A DNA stretch of 30,218 nt from CAVRZR01 sp964354215 (GTDB taxonomy: Bacteria > Actinomycetota > Coriobacteriia > Anaerosomatales > CAVRZR01): positions 1 through 30,218 of the forward strand of contig CAYGYT010000023.1 in assembly GCA_964354215.1 (NCBI GenBank), given 5' to 3'. Both the position numbers and the translations under genes were made by a program. Each line of letters starts with the position of its first letter. The stretch's first letter is position 1. This document shows, piece by piece, positions 1 to 6,622 of the stretch. Under the pieces are notes generated by a model. That model ran no database searches and was not told the origin of the DNA. It worked only from the letters and a program-made list of their open reading frames with translations.

Positions 1-1
1 G

Positions 2-457
2 ATCGTTCTGTCGCGCCAGCTGCACCGTCGTGCGGTCTACCCGCCCATCGACGCGCTGCCCTGCCTGTCGCGACTGATGAACCTTGGTATCGGCGAGGGC
101 AAGACGCGCGACGACCACCGCGCGGTAGCAAACCAGCTCTACGCCGCCTATGCGCAAGGCCGTGACCTGCGCAAGCTTGTCGCCATCGTGGGCGAGGAGG
201 CGCTCGCCGACGTCGACCGCGCGTACTTGCGGTTCGCCGACGAGTTCGAGAATCGCTTCGTCGGCCAAGGCGAGGAAGGCCGTTCGATCGAGGAGACGCT
301 GGCGATCGGCTGGGAGATGATGGCCGGCCTGCCGGTCAGCGAGCTCAAGCGTGTTCGCGACTTCGTACCGAAGTACCACCCGCAGTACCTCGCCGCTGCC
401 GCGAGCGACGCAGCGGTCATCGAAGAAGAGCCTGAGCCCGAGCAGCAAAGCGCGTAG
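2..457 (+). CDS. atpB: V/A-type ATP synthase subunit B, C-terminal part (gene begins before window)
   Basis: The reading frame is open from the first bases of the window and ends at 457, giving about 151 residues of the C-terminal third of the non-catalytic B subunit of a V/A-type ATP synthase. The sequence reads LSRLMNLGIGEGKTRDDH followed by NQLYAAYAQGRDLRKLVAIVG, the typical helical C-terminal domain of archaeal/bacterial NtpB/AtpB proteins. B alternates with catalytic A in the A3B3 head of the membrane-bound rotary enzyme. The first in-frame ATG (77) is internal, so it is not the start. Subunit D follows after 9 bases, the usual A-B-D order. The last 15 residues are an acidic tail (EEEPEPEQQ), common in this family. 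The family call is firm; whether the enzyme makes ATP or pumps ions cannot be told from this fragment. Confidence 0.93.
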   Translation: MVLSRQLHRRAVYPPIDALPCLSRLMNLGIGEGKTRDDHRAVANQLYAAYAQGRDLRKLVAIVGEEALADVDRAYLRFADEFENRFVGQGEEGRSIEETLAIGWEMMAGLPVSELKRVRDFVPKYHPQYLAAAASDAAVIEEEPEPEQQSA

Positions 458-466
458 GGAGCGTGA

Positions 467-1117
467 ATGGAAGAAGTACGACCAACACGGGCTGAACTGC
501 TCGAGCGCCGCTCTCAGATTGCGCTCGCGCAGCAGGGCATGGACCTGCTGAAGCAGAAGCGGGACGCGCTGCTCATCGAGTTCATGTCCGTTATGGACGA
601 GACGCTTCGGCTCTCGGGGTCGCTTCAGAAGAACGTCTCCGAGGCCCAGTACGCCCTCGCGGTTGCCAAGGCCGTCGACGGCACCGTCGCGCTTCGCTCG
701 GCGGGAATGGCGACCAAGGGCGAGATCGTCGTGGACATGTCCGGTACGAGGATCATGGGCGTGTCGGTCCCAGTAGTGACCAAGGGAGAAAGCCCGATCA
801 GGTCGTCCTTCACGCGTGGATACGCCGTTACCGGCGTCTCATCGCGAGTCGACGAGACCGCCGACAAGTTCGAGCGCATCCTCGACGTCATCATCGAGTA
901 CGCCGGCATCGAGACCCGCCTCAAGCGACTCGGCGAGGAGATCAACAAGACGAATCGCCGAGTGAACGCACTCGAGCAAATCACCATCCCGGCTCTCCGT
1001 GAGCAGGTCAACTACATCCGCCAGACGCTCGACGAGCGTGCTCGCGAGGACCTGTTCCGCTTGAAGAAGGTCAAGAGGAAGATCGAGAAGAAGAAGGCCG
1101 CGCAAAGAGCGGGCTAG
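467..1117 (+). CDS. atpD: V/A-type ATP synthase subunit D (central stalk)
   Basis: This 216-residue protein is subunit D, the rotor shaft that sits inside the A3B3 head and couples it to the membrane ring. The family signature is at the N-terminus: VRPTRAELLERRSQIALAQQ, then a long helix (GMDLLKQKRDALLIEFM). A second long charged helix (residues about 150-210) ends in a lysine/arginine-rich tail. The two helices form the antiparallel coiled coil expected of D. Length matches the family (about 200-220 residues). The ATG at 467 has GGGAG six bases upstream and follows subunit B by 9 bases, so the genes are co-transcribed. No further ATPase gene follows, so D ends the operon here. Confidence 0.95.
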   Translation: MEEVRPTRAELLERRSQIALAQQGMDLLKQKRDALLIEFMSVMDETLRLSGSLQKNVSEAQYALAVAKAVDGTVALRSAGMATKGEIVVDMSGTRIMGVSVPVVTKGESPIRSSFTRGYAVTGVSSRVDETADKFERILDVIIEYAGIETRLKRLGEEINKTNRRVNALEQITIPALREQVNYIRQTLDERAREDLFRLKKVKRKIEKKKAAQRAG

Positions 1118-1162
1118 CGTCACGCAGCGACGATCCGCGCGCACGCGCGTGAAGTCGGACTT

Positions 1163-1201
1163 GGGGCGACGTCACCTACCGGGGGGTGTGGGCGTCGCCC
1201 C
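1163..1201 (+). terminator. Hairpin after the V-ATPase genes, possible terminator
   Basis: A perfect 9-bp inverted repeat (GGGGCGACG at 1163-1171, CGTCGCCCC at 1193-1201) with a 21-base loop lies 46 bases after the stop of subunit D. No T-run follows, so it is not a classical intrinsic terminator. Its position between the end of the plus-strand operon and a minus-strand gene fits a terminator or mRNA 3'-end structure. Confidence 0.4.
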
Positions 1202-1329
1202 TTGGTGTGTCGGAGTCTCGTCCGAGCGGGTAGACGCGCGTCGCGGCAGCGCCGCGGGCACACGAGCAGCGCCGCCCGGAGGCGGCGCGTGAGGTCGTAC
1301 CGGTCTCGGCTTGGCCTGAACGGGCCGTC

Positions 1330-1671
1330 TCAGTCTCGGGCTCTCACGACGGCAGCGGAGTCGTTGAGAATCGCAACCGTGTCGCGACTGTGCTTGCGCA
1401 GCTCGGTCGCGAAGCTGAGGAGCTTGATCACGTCGCCGCTGGTTATCTTGCCGAAGTGCAGATCGTCCCAGTCGCCGCGAGAGACATACGCCCAGATTTC
1501 GCCGAGAAGCCATTCCAGCTCCTCGATCTCGCGCTGGGTGAACGACGACCACTCGGGCCCGAGACCGTGGCGCAGGTGGTCCGCGGCTCGCTCCACCGCC
1601 CGAGCCTTCCGGATCTGGAAGGTCCGCATACCAATATCTTCGTCGCTTACGTCCGGTCGCTGAGTGCTCAT
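1330..1671 (-). CDS. Conserved-looking small hypothetical protein
   Basis: A 113-residue soluble protein of unknown function. The sequence is acidic and helical with many aromatic residues (EEIEWLLGEIWAYVSRGDWDD-like composition in the middle); I recognise no domain. No signal peptide or membrane segment is visible. The start is placed at the ATG ending at 1671 (MSTQRPDVSDED) because AGGGGGTG, a strong Shine-Dalgarno, sits 9 bases upstream; two upstream in-frame ATGs at 1683 and 1680 overlap that site and are unlikely to be used. It is transcribed towards the V-ATPase operon and divergently from the nitroreductase gene. Its balanced composition, unlike the Arg/Ser/Ala-rich shadow frames around it, supports it as real. 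Confidence 0.6.
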   Translation of the reverse strand: MSTQRPDVSDEDIGMRTFQIRKARAVERAADHLRHGLGPEWSSFTQREIEELEWLLGEIWAYVSRGDWDDLHFGKITSGDVIKLLSFATELRKHSRDTVAILNDSAAVVRARD

Positions 1672-1756
1672 CGGACACATCACCCCCTAGCCACTACAGT
1701 TCTGCGCTCGTCCCCGGTTTCCTTGTTCTAGAATGACCGAGGAATGACGGGCGTGG

Positions 1757-2284
1757 ATGGGGCAACGGATGGAATTCTCGGACGTGCTAGCGAAGCGGCG
1801 CAGCGTACGGCACTTCAACACCAAGCGGGACGTCTCGGATGGGGACGTCCGAGTGCTTCTCGCGGCGGCGGTCGTCGCTCCGAGTGCCGGCAACATCCAG
1901 CCGTGGCGGTTCACGGTGGTGCGTTCGGCCGAAGCGCGCGAGAGCCTCGGTACGGTGATGCATCAGCGGTGGGCGGCCGCGGCTCCCGTCATTATCGTCG
2001 TGTCTGCGGATCCCCGCCCGTGCTACGCACGGTACTCGGATCGCGGTGAGAACCTGTACGCGATCCAGGACACTGCTGCCGCGGTGGAGAACATCCTGCT
2101 TGCCGCGGTGGACCGCGGACTTGCGTCGTGTTGGATAGGGGCGTTTGACGATGTCGCAGTCCGAGATGCGCTCGGCATCAAGCCGCCGATTACGCCCGTT
2201 GCTGTGCTGCCCGTAGGCTACAGCGCCGAGTCGGCGGGTCGCCCGACGCGGCGTCCGCTCGAGGAGATCACCACCTGGCTGTGA
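1757..2284 (+). CDS. Nitroreductase family protein (FMN-dependent)
   Basis: A 175-residue member of the nitroreductase/FMN-flavoprotein family, which reduces nitro or other electrophilic substrates with NAD(P)H. The N-terminal FMN-phosphate motif KRRSVRHFN is at about residues 12-20, followed by AAAVVAPSAGNIQPWRFTVV (SAGNxQPW, the second FMN contact) and GLASCWIGAFDD near residue 120, all in the family order. It is at the short end for the family. The start may be the ATG at 1757 or the one at 1769 (MEFSDVLAKR); the latter has GGATGGGG about 7 bases upstream. A TAGAAT box at 1729-1734 may be the -10 element. The stop overlaps the GTG of the next gene by 4 bases, implying translational coupling. 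The actual substrate cannot be predicted. Confidence 0.88.
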   Translation: MGQRMEFSDVLAKRRSVRHFNTKRDVSDGDVRVLLAAAVVAPSAGNIQPWRFTVVRSAEARESLGTVMHQRWAAAAPVIIVVSADPRPCYARYSDRGENLYAIQDTAAAVENILLAAVDRGLASCWIGAFDDVAVRDALGIKPPITPVAVLPVGYSAESAGRPTRRPLEEITTWL

Positions 2285-2988
2285 GCGAATCACTCCCCGC
2301 GTTCGAGAAGCTCGCCGAGCTCGAGGCGTTCGTCGGCGACTGTCACCGATGTGCCCTTGGCGATACGCGAACTCGGCTCGTGTTCGGCGTCGGGAACCCG
2401 CACGCGGACGTGCTCTTCATCGGCGAGGCGCCGGGCAGAAACGAGGACCTGCAGGGAGAGCCCTTCGTGGGTGCGGCTGGCAAGCTTCTGGACGAGCTCC
2501 TCGCTTCGGCGGGTCTTGTGCGCGGCGACGTGTACATCGCGAATATCCTGAAGTGTCGGCCGCCCAACAACCGCGACCCGCTTCCGCACGAGATCGAGAC
2601 GTGCGCACCGTTTCTTGAGGAGCAGGTCCGGCGTATCGATCCGCGAGTCATCGTCACCCTCGGCAAGTTCGCGACCCAGTTCATCCTTAAGACCCAGGCG
2701 GGGATCACGCAGCTCAGGGGCAAACGCTACGAAGTGGACGGACGCGCGGTGCTGCCGATCTTCCACCCCGCCGCCGCACTCTACGATCAGACGAAGAAGC
2801 AGATACTGGCCGACGACTTCCGGCGGCTCGCAGTCCTGCTCCGCCAGGAGCTCTCGCTCGCCGAGACGGCGGCCCCGGCGCCGGAATCGCCTGCTTCCGA
2901 GGGCTCTTCGGCCGAGAATCGAAGCGCGCACGGACTGGTTCCTGCATCGGGCGACGCCGACACGCCTGAGCAGGGTACCCTGTTCTAG
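2281..2988 (+). CDS. Uracil-DNA glycosylase, family 4 (iron-sulfur type)
   Basis: A 235-residue family-4 uracil-DNA glycosylase, which removes uracil from DNA to start base-excision repair. The motif GEAPGRNEDLQGEPFVG (residues 48-64) binds uracil and places the active-site region; the second motif FHPAA includes His162. Four cysteines in the family spacing, Cys21, Cys24, Cys92 (ILKCRPPNNR) and Cys108, should hold a 4Fe-4S cluster. The core ends near residue 200; a Pro/Ala/Ser-rich tail of about 35 residues (ETAAPAPESPASEGSS) is an addition without visible structure. The GTG start at 2281 overlaps the nitroreductase stop (GTGA). Family-4 enzymes are widespread in Actinomycetota and thermophiles, where they supplement or replace family 1. 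Confidence 0.93.
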   Translation: MSESLPAFEKLAELEAFVGDCHRCALGDTRTRLVFGVGNPHADVLFIGEAPGRNEDLQGEPFVGAAGKLLDELLASAGLVRGDVYIANILKCRPPNNRDPLPHEIETCAPFLEEQVRRIDPRVIVTLGKFATQFILKTQAGITQLRGKRYEVDGRAVLPIFHPAAALYDQTKKQILADDFRRLAVLLRQELSLAETAAPAPESPASEGSSAENRSAHGLVPASGDADTPEQGTLF

Positions 2989-3081
2989 ACGCAGGCCCGC
3001 CACGCGCATCCCCGCTCGCGCTAGGGCGTTGGCGGCTTCTGCGGAGTAAGACGAACACGTGGACGGGAGTCAGACCCCACT

Positions 3082-3588
3082 GTGACGCGCCTTGTTATTC
3101 ACACCGATTCCGCAGAGAGTACCGGCCTGGTTGGCCGACTGCTTGGCAGTCTCGTGAGGGTCGGTGACGTTCTGCTGTTGTCGGGTGACCTCGGCGCGGG
3201 CAAGACGCAACTCGTGAAGGGTATGGCGCAGGGGCTCGGAGTGGCGGAGCCGGTGACCAGCCCGACGTTCAATATCCTGCTCGTTCACGAGGGGCGGGTG
3301 CCGCTCTACCACGTCGACCTGTACCGCCTGGATCGGCCGGAGCACCTGGAGGATATCGACTACTTCGGCACTCTCGAAGCGGGAGGTGTCGTGGCCGTCG
3401 AATGGGGCGATCGTTTCGCGGAGGCGGCGCCGCCGGACCACCTCGGCATCACACTACACATCGTGGGCGACACCGAGCGCCGGCTCGAGATCGACTCCGT
3501 TGGGCCTCGCTCGGATGTGCTCGCGAGTGAGCTCGGTCTGGCGGTCGCGCGACTGGACGGAGTGCGTGTCGAGGAAGCGGCATCGTGA
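3082..3588 (+). CDS. tsaE: tRNA threonylcarbamoyladenosine biosynthesis ATPase TsaE
   Basis: TsaE is the small P-loop ATPase needed with TsaB and TsaD to transfer the threonylcarbamoyl group to A37 of ANN-decoding tRNAs. The Walker A motif GDLGAGKT lies at residues 35-42, followed by VTSPTFNILLVHEG and LYHVDLYRL, the TsaE signature. At 168 residues it is of normal size (about 150-170). Translation starts at GTG 3082 with GGGAG about 12 bases upstream, a rather long spacing. The 3' end overlaps the GTG of tsaB by 4 bases (GTGA), so the two are coupled. With tsaB and the rimI-tsaD fusion it forms a complete t6A transfer operon; TsaC (the carbamoyl-AMP synthase) is not in this window. Confidence 0.95.
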   Translation: MTRLVIHTDSAESTGLVGRLLGSLVRVGDVLLLSGDLGAGKTQLVKGMAQGLGVAEPVTSPTFNILLVHEGRVPLYHVDLYRLDRPEHLEDIDYFGTLEAGGVVAVEWGDRFAEAAPPDHLGITLHIVGDTERRLEIDSVGPRSDVLASELGLAVARLDGVRVEEAAS

Positions 3589-4406
3589 ACGGGTACGTCG
3601 TGGCGTTCGACACCGCGACGGAGAGCTGCGCGATCGGCGTGGGCATCCGCGAGAAGTGCGATGTCACCCTCGTGGCCTCGCACGATTTCGCTGCGCCGCG
3701 CGCGGCGATGAGCGGGTTGCTCCCGGCCGTCTCGGCCCTGCTCGCCAAGACAGGGGTGTCGCTCGACGATGTCATGCAGGTGGTTGTCGGCCGTGGCCCC
3801 GGCTCCTTTACGGGCGTGCGCATCGGCGTGGCAACCGCGAAGGGCTTCGCGCACGGTCTTGGCGTGCCGCTGTTCGGCGTGGGAACACTGGACGCGATCG
3901 CCTGGGGGATACCCTCGGGCTACGAGGGCACGCTCGGCGTTCTCGGCGACGCGATGCGCGGCGAAGTGTATCCGGCGCTGTTCGACGTTGCCGAGGGAGC
4001 GGACGGCCGCGTGGTGCGTCGGCGTGCTCCCGACCATGTCGCGAAACCTGATGTGGCCGCCGCGGAGTGGGCGCGTCTCGGCGAGCGAATGCTCCTTGCG
4101 GGCAACGGCCTGGCCAAGTACGCCGACACCTTCGTTGCCACGCTCGGCGCGGCCGCGACGCTTGCCGCGGCGGAGTCCTGGGCCCCGACCGGAGTCGGGC
4201 TGCTCCGCGCATTCGAGGCGTCGTGCAGGGGGGGTGCCCTCGTGGGCGGTGCGCCGGGGGTGGTGTTGCCGGTCTACACGCGCGTCTCGGACGCTGAAGA
4301 AGCCGAGCGGGCACGCGCAGGCATCGCGCCTGCCGCGCCTCCCGCAACCGGGGTCGACGGCCCGTCGGCTGATGCGTCGAGGTCGAGTTCGGGGCCGACG
4401 TCATGA
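3585..4406 (+). CDS. tsaB: tRNA threonylcarbamoyladenosine biosynthesis protein TsaB
   Basis: TsaB is the non-catalytic ASKHA-fold partner of TsaD in t6A synthesis. The N-terminus carries AFDTATESCAIGV, and VGRGPGSFTGVRIGVATAKG (about residues 67-86) is the family hallmark. The following GVPLFGVGTLDAIA also matches. At 273 residues it is longer than many TsaB proteins (about 220-235); the last 30 residues (RAGIAPAAPPATGVDGPSAD...) form a Pro/Ala/Ser-rich tail without visible fold. The GTG start overlaps tsaE, and its TGA overlaps the ATG of the rimI-tsaD gene (ATGA), so three genes are translated as a coupled chain. Confidence 0.94.
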   Translation: MNGYVVAFDTATESCAIGVGIREKCDVTLVASHDFAAPRAAMSGLLPAVSALLAKTGVSLDDVMQVVVGRGPGSFTGVRIGVATAKGFAHGLGVPLFGVGTLDAIAWGIPSGYEGTLGVLGDAMRGEVYPALFDVAEGADGRVVRRRAPDHVAKPDVAAAEWARLGERMLLAGNGLAKYADTFVATLGAAATLAAAESWAPTGVGLLRAFEASCRGGALVGGAPGVVLPVYTRVSDAEEAERARAGIAPAAPPATGVDGPSADASRSSSGPTS

Positions 4407-5998
4407 CCACCCCGGCTGCGTTCGAGCTCCGGGACATGGTCCCGTCCGACCTCCCCGCGGTGATGGAGATCGAGCTCGCCTCGTTCCCCACGCCGTGGAC
4501 GCGCGGGATGTTCCTCTCGGAGCTCGCTCCCGCCGAGAACCGCGTCTGGCTCGTGGGCGAACGGGCAGGCGAGGTCGTGGCGTACGGTGGGATCATGGTG
4601 GTCGGCGTGGACGCCCACATCATGAATCTGGCCGTGCGAGCCGAGAATCGGCGAGAGGGTCTGGCCAGGGTGCTCCTTACCGAGCTTCGACGATCCGGTG
4701 CCGAGCTGGGTGCCGAGCGGCTGACGCTCGAGGTCCGACCGTCGAACGCCGCCGCGTGCGCGCTCTACGAATCCGAGGGCCTCAGAGAGGCCGGGTTGCG
4801 GCCGGGCTACTACGCCGACACCGACGAGCCGGCCCTGATCATGTGGGGGGACATCGCTCCCGCCAATGAACCGCGCCCCGAGCCCGCGGGCGGCGTTCGC
4901 CCCGAGCCCGTGCGCGGCATGCGCCCCGAGCCCGCGGGCGGCGTGGGCCCGGGGCGAGACCCCGACGTGCTCCTCACGCTTGCCATCGAGACGTCGTGTG
5001 ACGAGACCGCCGCCGCCGTCATGCGCGGCGGACGCGAGGTGGTCTCGAGCGTCGTCGCGAGCCAGGTGGAGTTTCACGCGCGGTTCGGTGGCGTCGTTCC
5101 TGAGATCGCGAGCCGCAAGCACACCGAGGCGATCGTCTCGGTCGTTGATGAGGCGATGATGCGCGCCGGCGAGTATCTGGGTGCAGGCGACTTCGGCTTC
5201 GACGACCTCGACGCGGTGGCCGTCACCTTTGGGCCGGGCCTCGTCGGCGCCCTCGTGGTCGGTCTCGCGTACGCGAAGGGCCTCGCGTTCGCGACGGGAC
5301 TGCCCCTCGTGGGAGTGAACCACCTGGAGGGCCACATCTTCGCGAACGTGCTCGCAGACCCTGAGGTAGCGCCGCCGCTCATCGCGCTCGTGGTGTCCGG
5401 CGGGCATACGTCGCTCGTGCACATGCCCGAGTGGGGCGAGTACCACACGCTCGGCGAGACGCTCGATGACGCCGCGGGGGAAGCGTTCGACAAGGTTGCC
5501 AAGGTGCTCGGCCTGGGCTACCCCGGCGGGCCGATCCTCTCGAAGCTCGCCGAGACGGGCGACGCGTCCGCGATCACCTTCCCGCGGGCGATGCTGCACT
5601 CCGGCGACTATGCCTTCTCGCTGTCGGGACTCAAGACGGCGGTCATCAACCACATCCGTCACGAACACGAGGCCGGCCGCGAGATCGACGTGCCCGACCT
5701 CGCGGCGTCCTTCCAGCAGGCGGTCATCGACGTGCAGGTGGCCAAGACGGTGCGCGCCGTCGAGGAGCACCGGGTGGGCACGTTCTGTCTCGCGGGGGGA
5801 GTGGCGGCCAACCAGGCACTTCGCGATGCGCTCACCCGGGCGCTCGAGACGCGAGGGGTGCACGTTTCGGTGCCGCCCTTCGCTCTGTGCACCGACAACG
5901 CGGCGATGATCGCCGCTGCCGCGCACTACCGCTTGCTTCGCGGCGACGTCCTCGGCCTCGAAGCGGACGCGGTCCCCGGGCTTCGCCTCGACGCGTAG
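4403..5998 (+). CDS. tsaD: RimI-TsaD fusion: ribosomal-protein S18 type N-acetyltransferase + t6A transferase
   Basis: One 531-residue open frame carries two enzymes. Residues 1 to about 154 are a GNAT acetyltransferase of the RimI type: FELRDMVPSDLPAVMEIELA, the acetyl-CoA loop NRREGLARVLL, and GLREAGLRPGYY near the end. Residues about 190-531 are a full-length TsaD: LAIETSCDETAAAV, SRKHTEAIV, and the metal site NHLEGH with His307 and His311, then VVSGGHTSLV. TsaD transfers threonylcarbamoyl from its AMP adduct to A37 of tRNA; RimI acetylates protein N-termini. A 35-residue linker of three 8-residue PEP repeats joins them. The ATG overlaps the tsaB stop (ATGA). RimI-TsaD fusions are known in some Actinomycetota; no internal start with a convincing ribosome site was seen, so I treat it as a true fusion. 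Confidence 0.93.
   Translation: MTTPAAFELRDMVPSDLPAVMEIELASFPTPWTRGMFLSELAPAENRVWLVGERAGEVVAYGGIMVVGVDAHIMNLAVRAENRREGLARVLLTELRRSGAELGAERLTLEVRPSNAAACALYESEGLREAGLRPGYYADTDEPALIMWGDIAPANEPRPEPAGGVRPEPVRGMRPEPAGGVGPGRDPDVLLTLAIETSCDETAAAVMRGGREVVSSVVASQVEFHARFGGVVPEIASRKHTEAIVSVVDEAMMRAGEYLGAGDFGFDDLDAVAVTFGPGLVGALVVGLAYAKGLAFATGLPLVGVNHLEGHIFANVLADPEVAPPLIALVVSGGHTSLVHMPEWGEYHTLGETLDDAAGEAFDKVAKVLGLGYPGGPILSKLAETGDASAITFPRAMLHSGDYAFSLSGLKTAVINHIRHEHEAGREIDVPDLAASFQQAVIDVQVAKTVRAVEEHRVGTFCLAGGVAANQALRDALTRALETRGVHVSVPPFALCTDNAAMIAAAAHYRLLRGDVLGLEADAVPGLRLDA
4874..4945 (+). repeat. Three tandem 24-bp repeats in the RimI-TsaD linker
   Basis: Three consecutive 24-bp units (4874-4897, 4898-4921, 4922-4945) begin CGCCCCGAGCCC and encode RPEPAGGV, RPEPVRGM and RPEPAGGV. 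They form the proline-rich linker between the acetyltransferase and the t6A domain. Being a multiple of three, unit number can change without breaking the frame, so linker length may vary between strains. Confidence 0.9.
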
Positions 5999-6070
5999 GC
6001 GGCGCGCCTCGGCATCCAAATGTGAGTGTCCACGTATCAACCCCTTCCGCAAAGTAGCTGCTAGAAGGTA

Positions 6071-6099
6071 TTGAACGCCCTCCCAGGGTCGGCTAGAAT
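6071..6099 (+). promoter_or_regulatory. Sigma-A-like promoter of groES-groEL
   Basis: TTGAAC (6071-6076) and TAGAAT (6094-6099) are separated by exactly 17 bases and match the -35 and -10 consensus in 5 and 5 positions. The predicted start point (about 6106) falls at the left edge of the CIRCE operator, so a bound repressor would block initiation. Confidence 0.8.
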
Positions 6100-6107
6100 C
6101 CATACCT

Positions 6108-6136
6108 GCTGGCACTCAGAGGGTTGGAGTGCCAGC
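6108..6136 (+). promoter_or_regulatory. CIRCE operator (HrcA binding site)
   Basis: A perfect inverted repeat, GCTGGCACTC (6108-6117), a 9-base spacer, and GAGTGCCAGC (6127-6136). The core CTGGCACTC-N9-GAGTGCCAG has the architecture of the CIRCE element (consensus TTAGCACTC-N9-GAGTGCTAA) bound by the heat-shock repressor HrcA. It lies just downstream of the -10 box and 136 bases before the groES start, so groESL here is expected to be derepressed by heat or misfolded protein. The hrcA gene itself is not in the window. Confidence 0.93.
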
Positions 6137-6271
6137 AATCGAGGGAGTTCAGTGCGCAATGGGTACAAGCGTTGGTGGAGTGTGCGTCAGAATCGCACGA
6201 ATCGCTCGGCAAGACAGTGACCACGTCCGTCTTCGGACAGAAGCATGTCGGATGAAGCAGGAGGGCAGTCG

Positions 6272-6562
6272 ATGAATCTCAGGCCGTTGGAAGACCGCGT
6301 CATCGTGAAGCCGGCGAAGGCCGAGGAAGTCACGAAGAGCGGCATCGTGCTCCCGGACACCGCGCAGGAGAAGCCACAGCGCGGCACCGTTATCGCGGTG
6401 GGCCCGGGCAAGATGAAGGATGACGGGGAGCGCGCCGCCGTCGACGTCAAGGTCGACGACACCGTCATCTACAGCAAGTACGGCGGTACCGACGTCAAGA
6501 TCGAGGGCGAGGACTACAAGATCCTTCGCGCCGACGACATCTACGCCGTGGTCGAGGGCTAG
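6272..6562 (+). CDS. groES: Co-chaperonin GroES (Hsp10)
   Basis: GroES is the heptameric lid of the GroEL folding chamber in the cytoplasm. The 96 residues match the family in length and sequence: MNLRPLEDRVIVKPAKAEE, the mobile loop region TKSGIVLPDTAQEKPQRG, and the roof/strand segment KYGGTDVKIEGEDYKILR. An upstream in-frame ATG exists at 6245, but the ATG at 6272 is chosen because AGGAGGG lies about 7 bases upstream and because GroES proteins start at exactly this point. It is first in the CIRCE-controlled operon; groEL follows after 60 bases. Confidence 0.97.
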   Translation: MNLRPLEDRVIVKPAKAEEVTKSGIVLPDTAQEKPQRGTVIAVGPGKMKDDGERAAVDVKVDDTVIYSKYGGTDVKIEGEDYKILRADDIYAVVEG

Positions 6563-6622
6563 AGCAACCAGTCCGCACGGCAACAGCTGACGAGTCAGCG
6601 AGGAAGGGAGATCAGGAGAAAC

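Noticed and set aside
1172..1678. 168-codon minus-strand frame overlapping the 1330-1671 gene
   Set aside because: Arg/Pro-rich composition and no ribosome site; the alternative frame has a good Shine-Dalgarno and normal composition.
4274..6115. 613-codon minus-strand frame opposite rimI-tsaD
   Set aside because: Arg/His/Gly-rich shadow of a clearly recognised gene; no ribosome site and no motifs.
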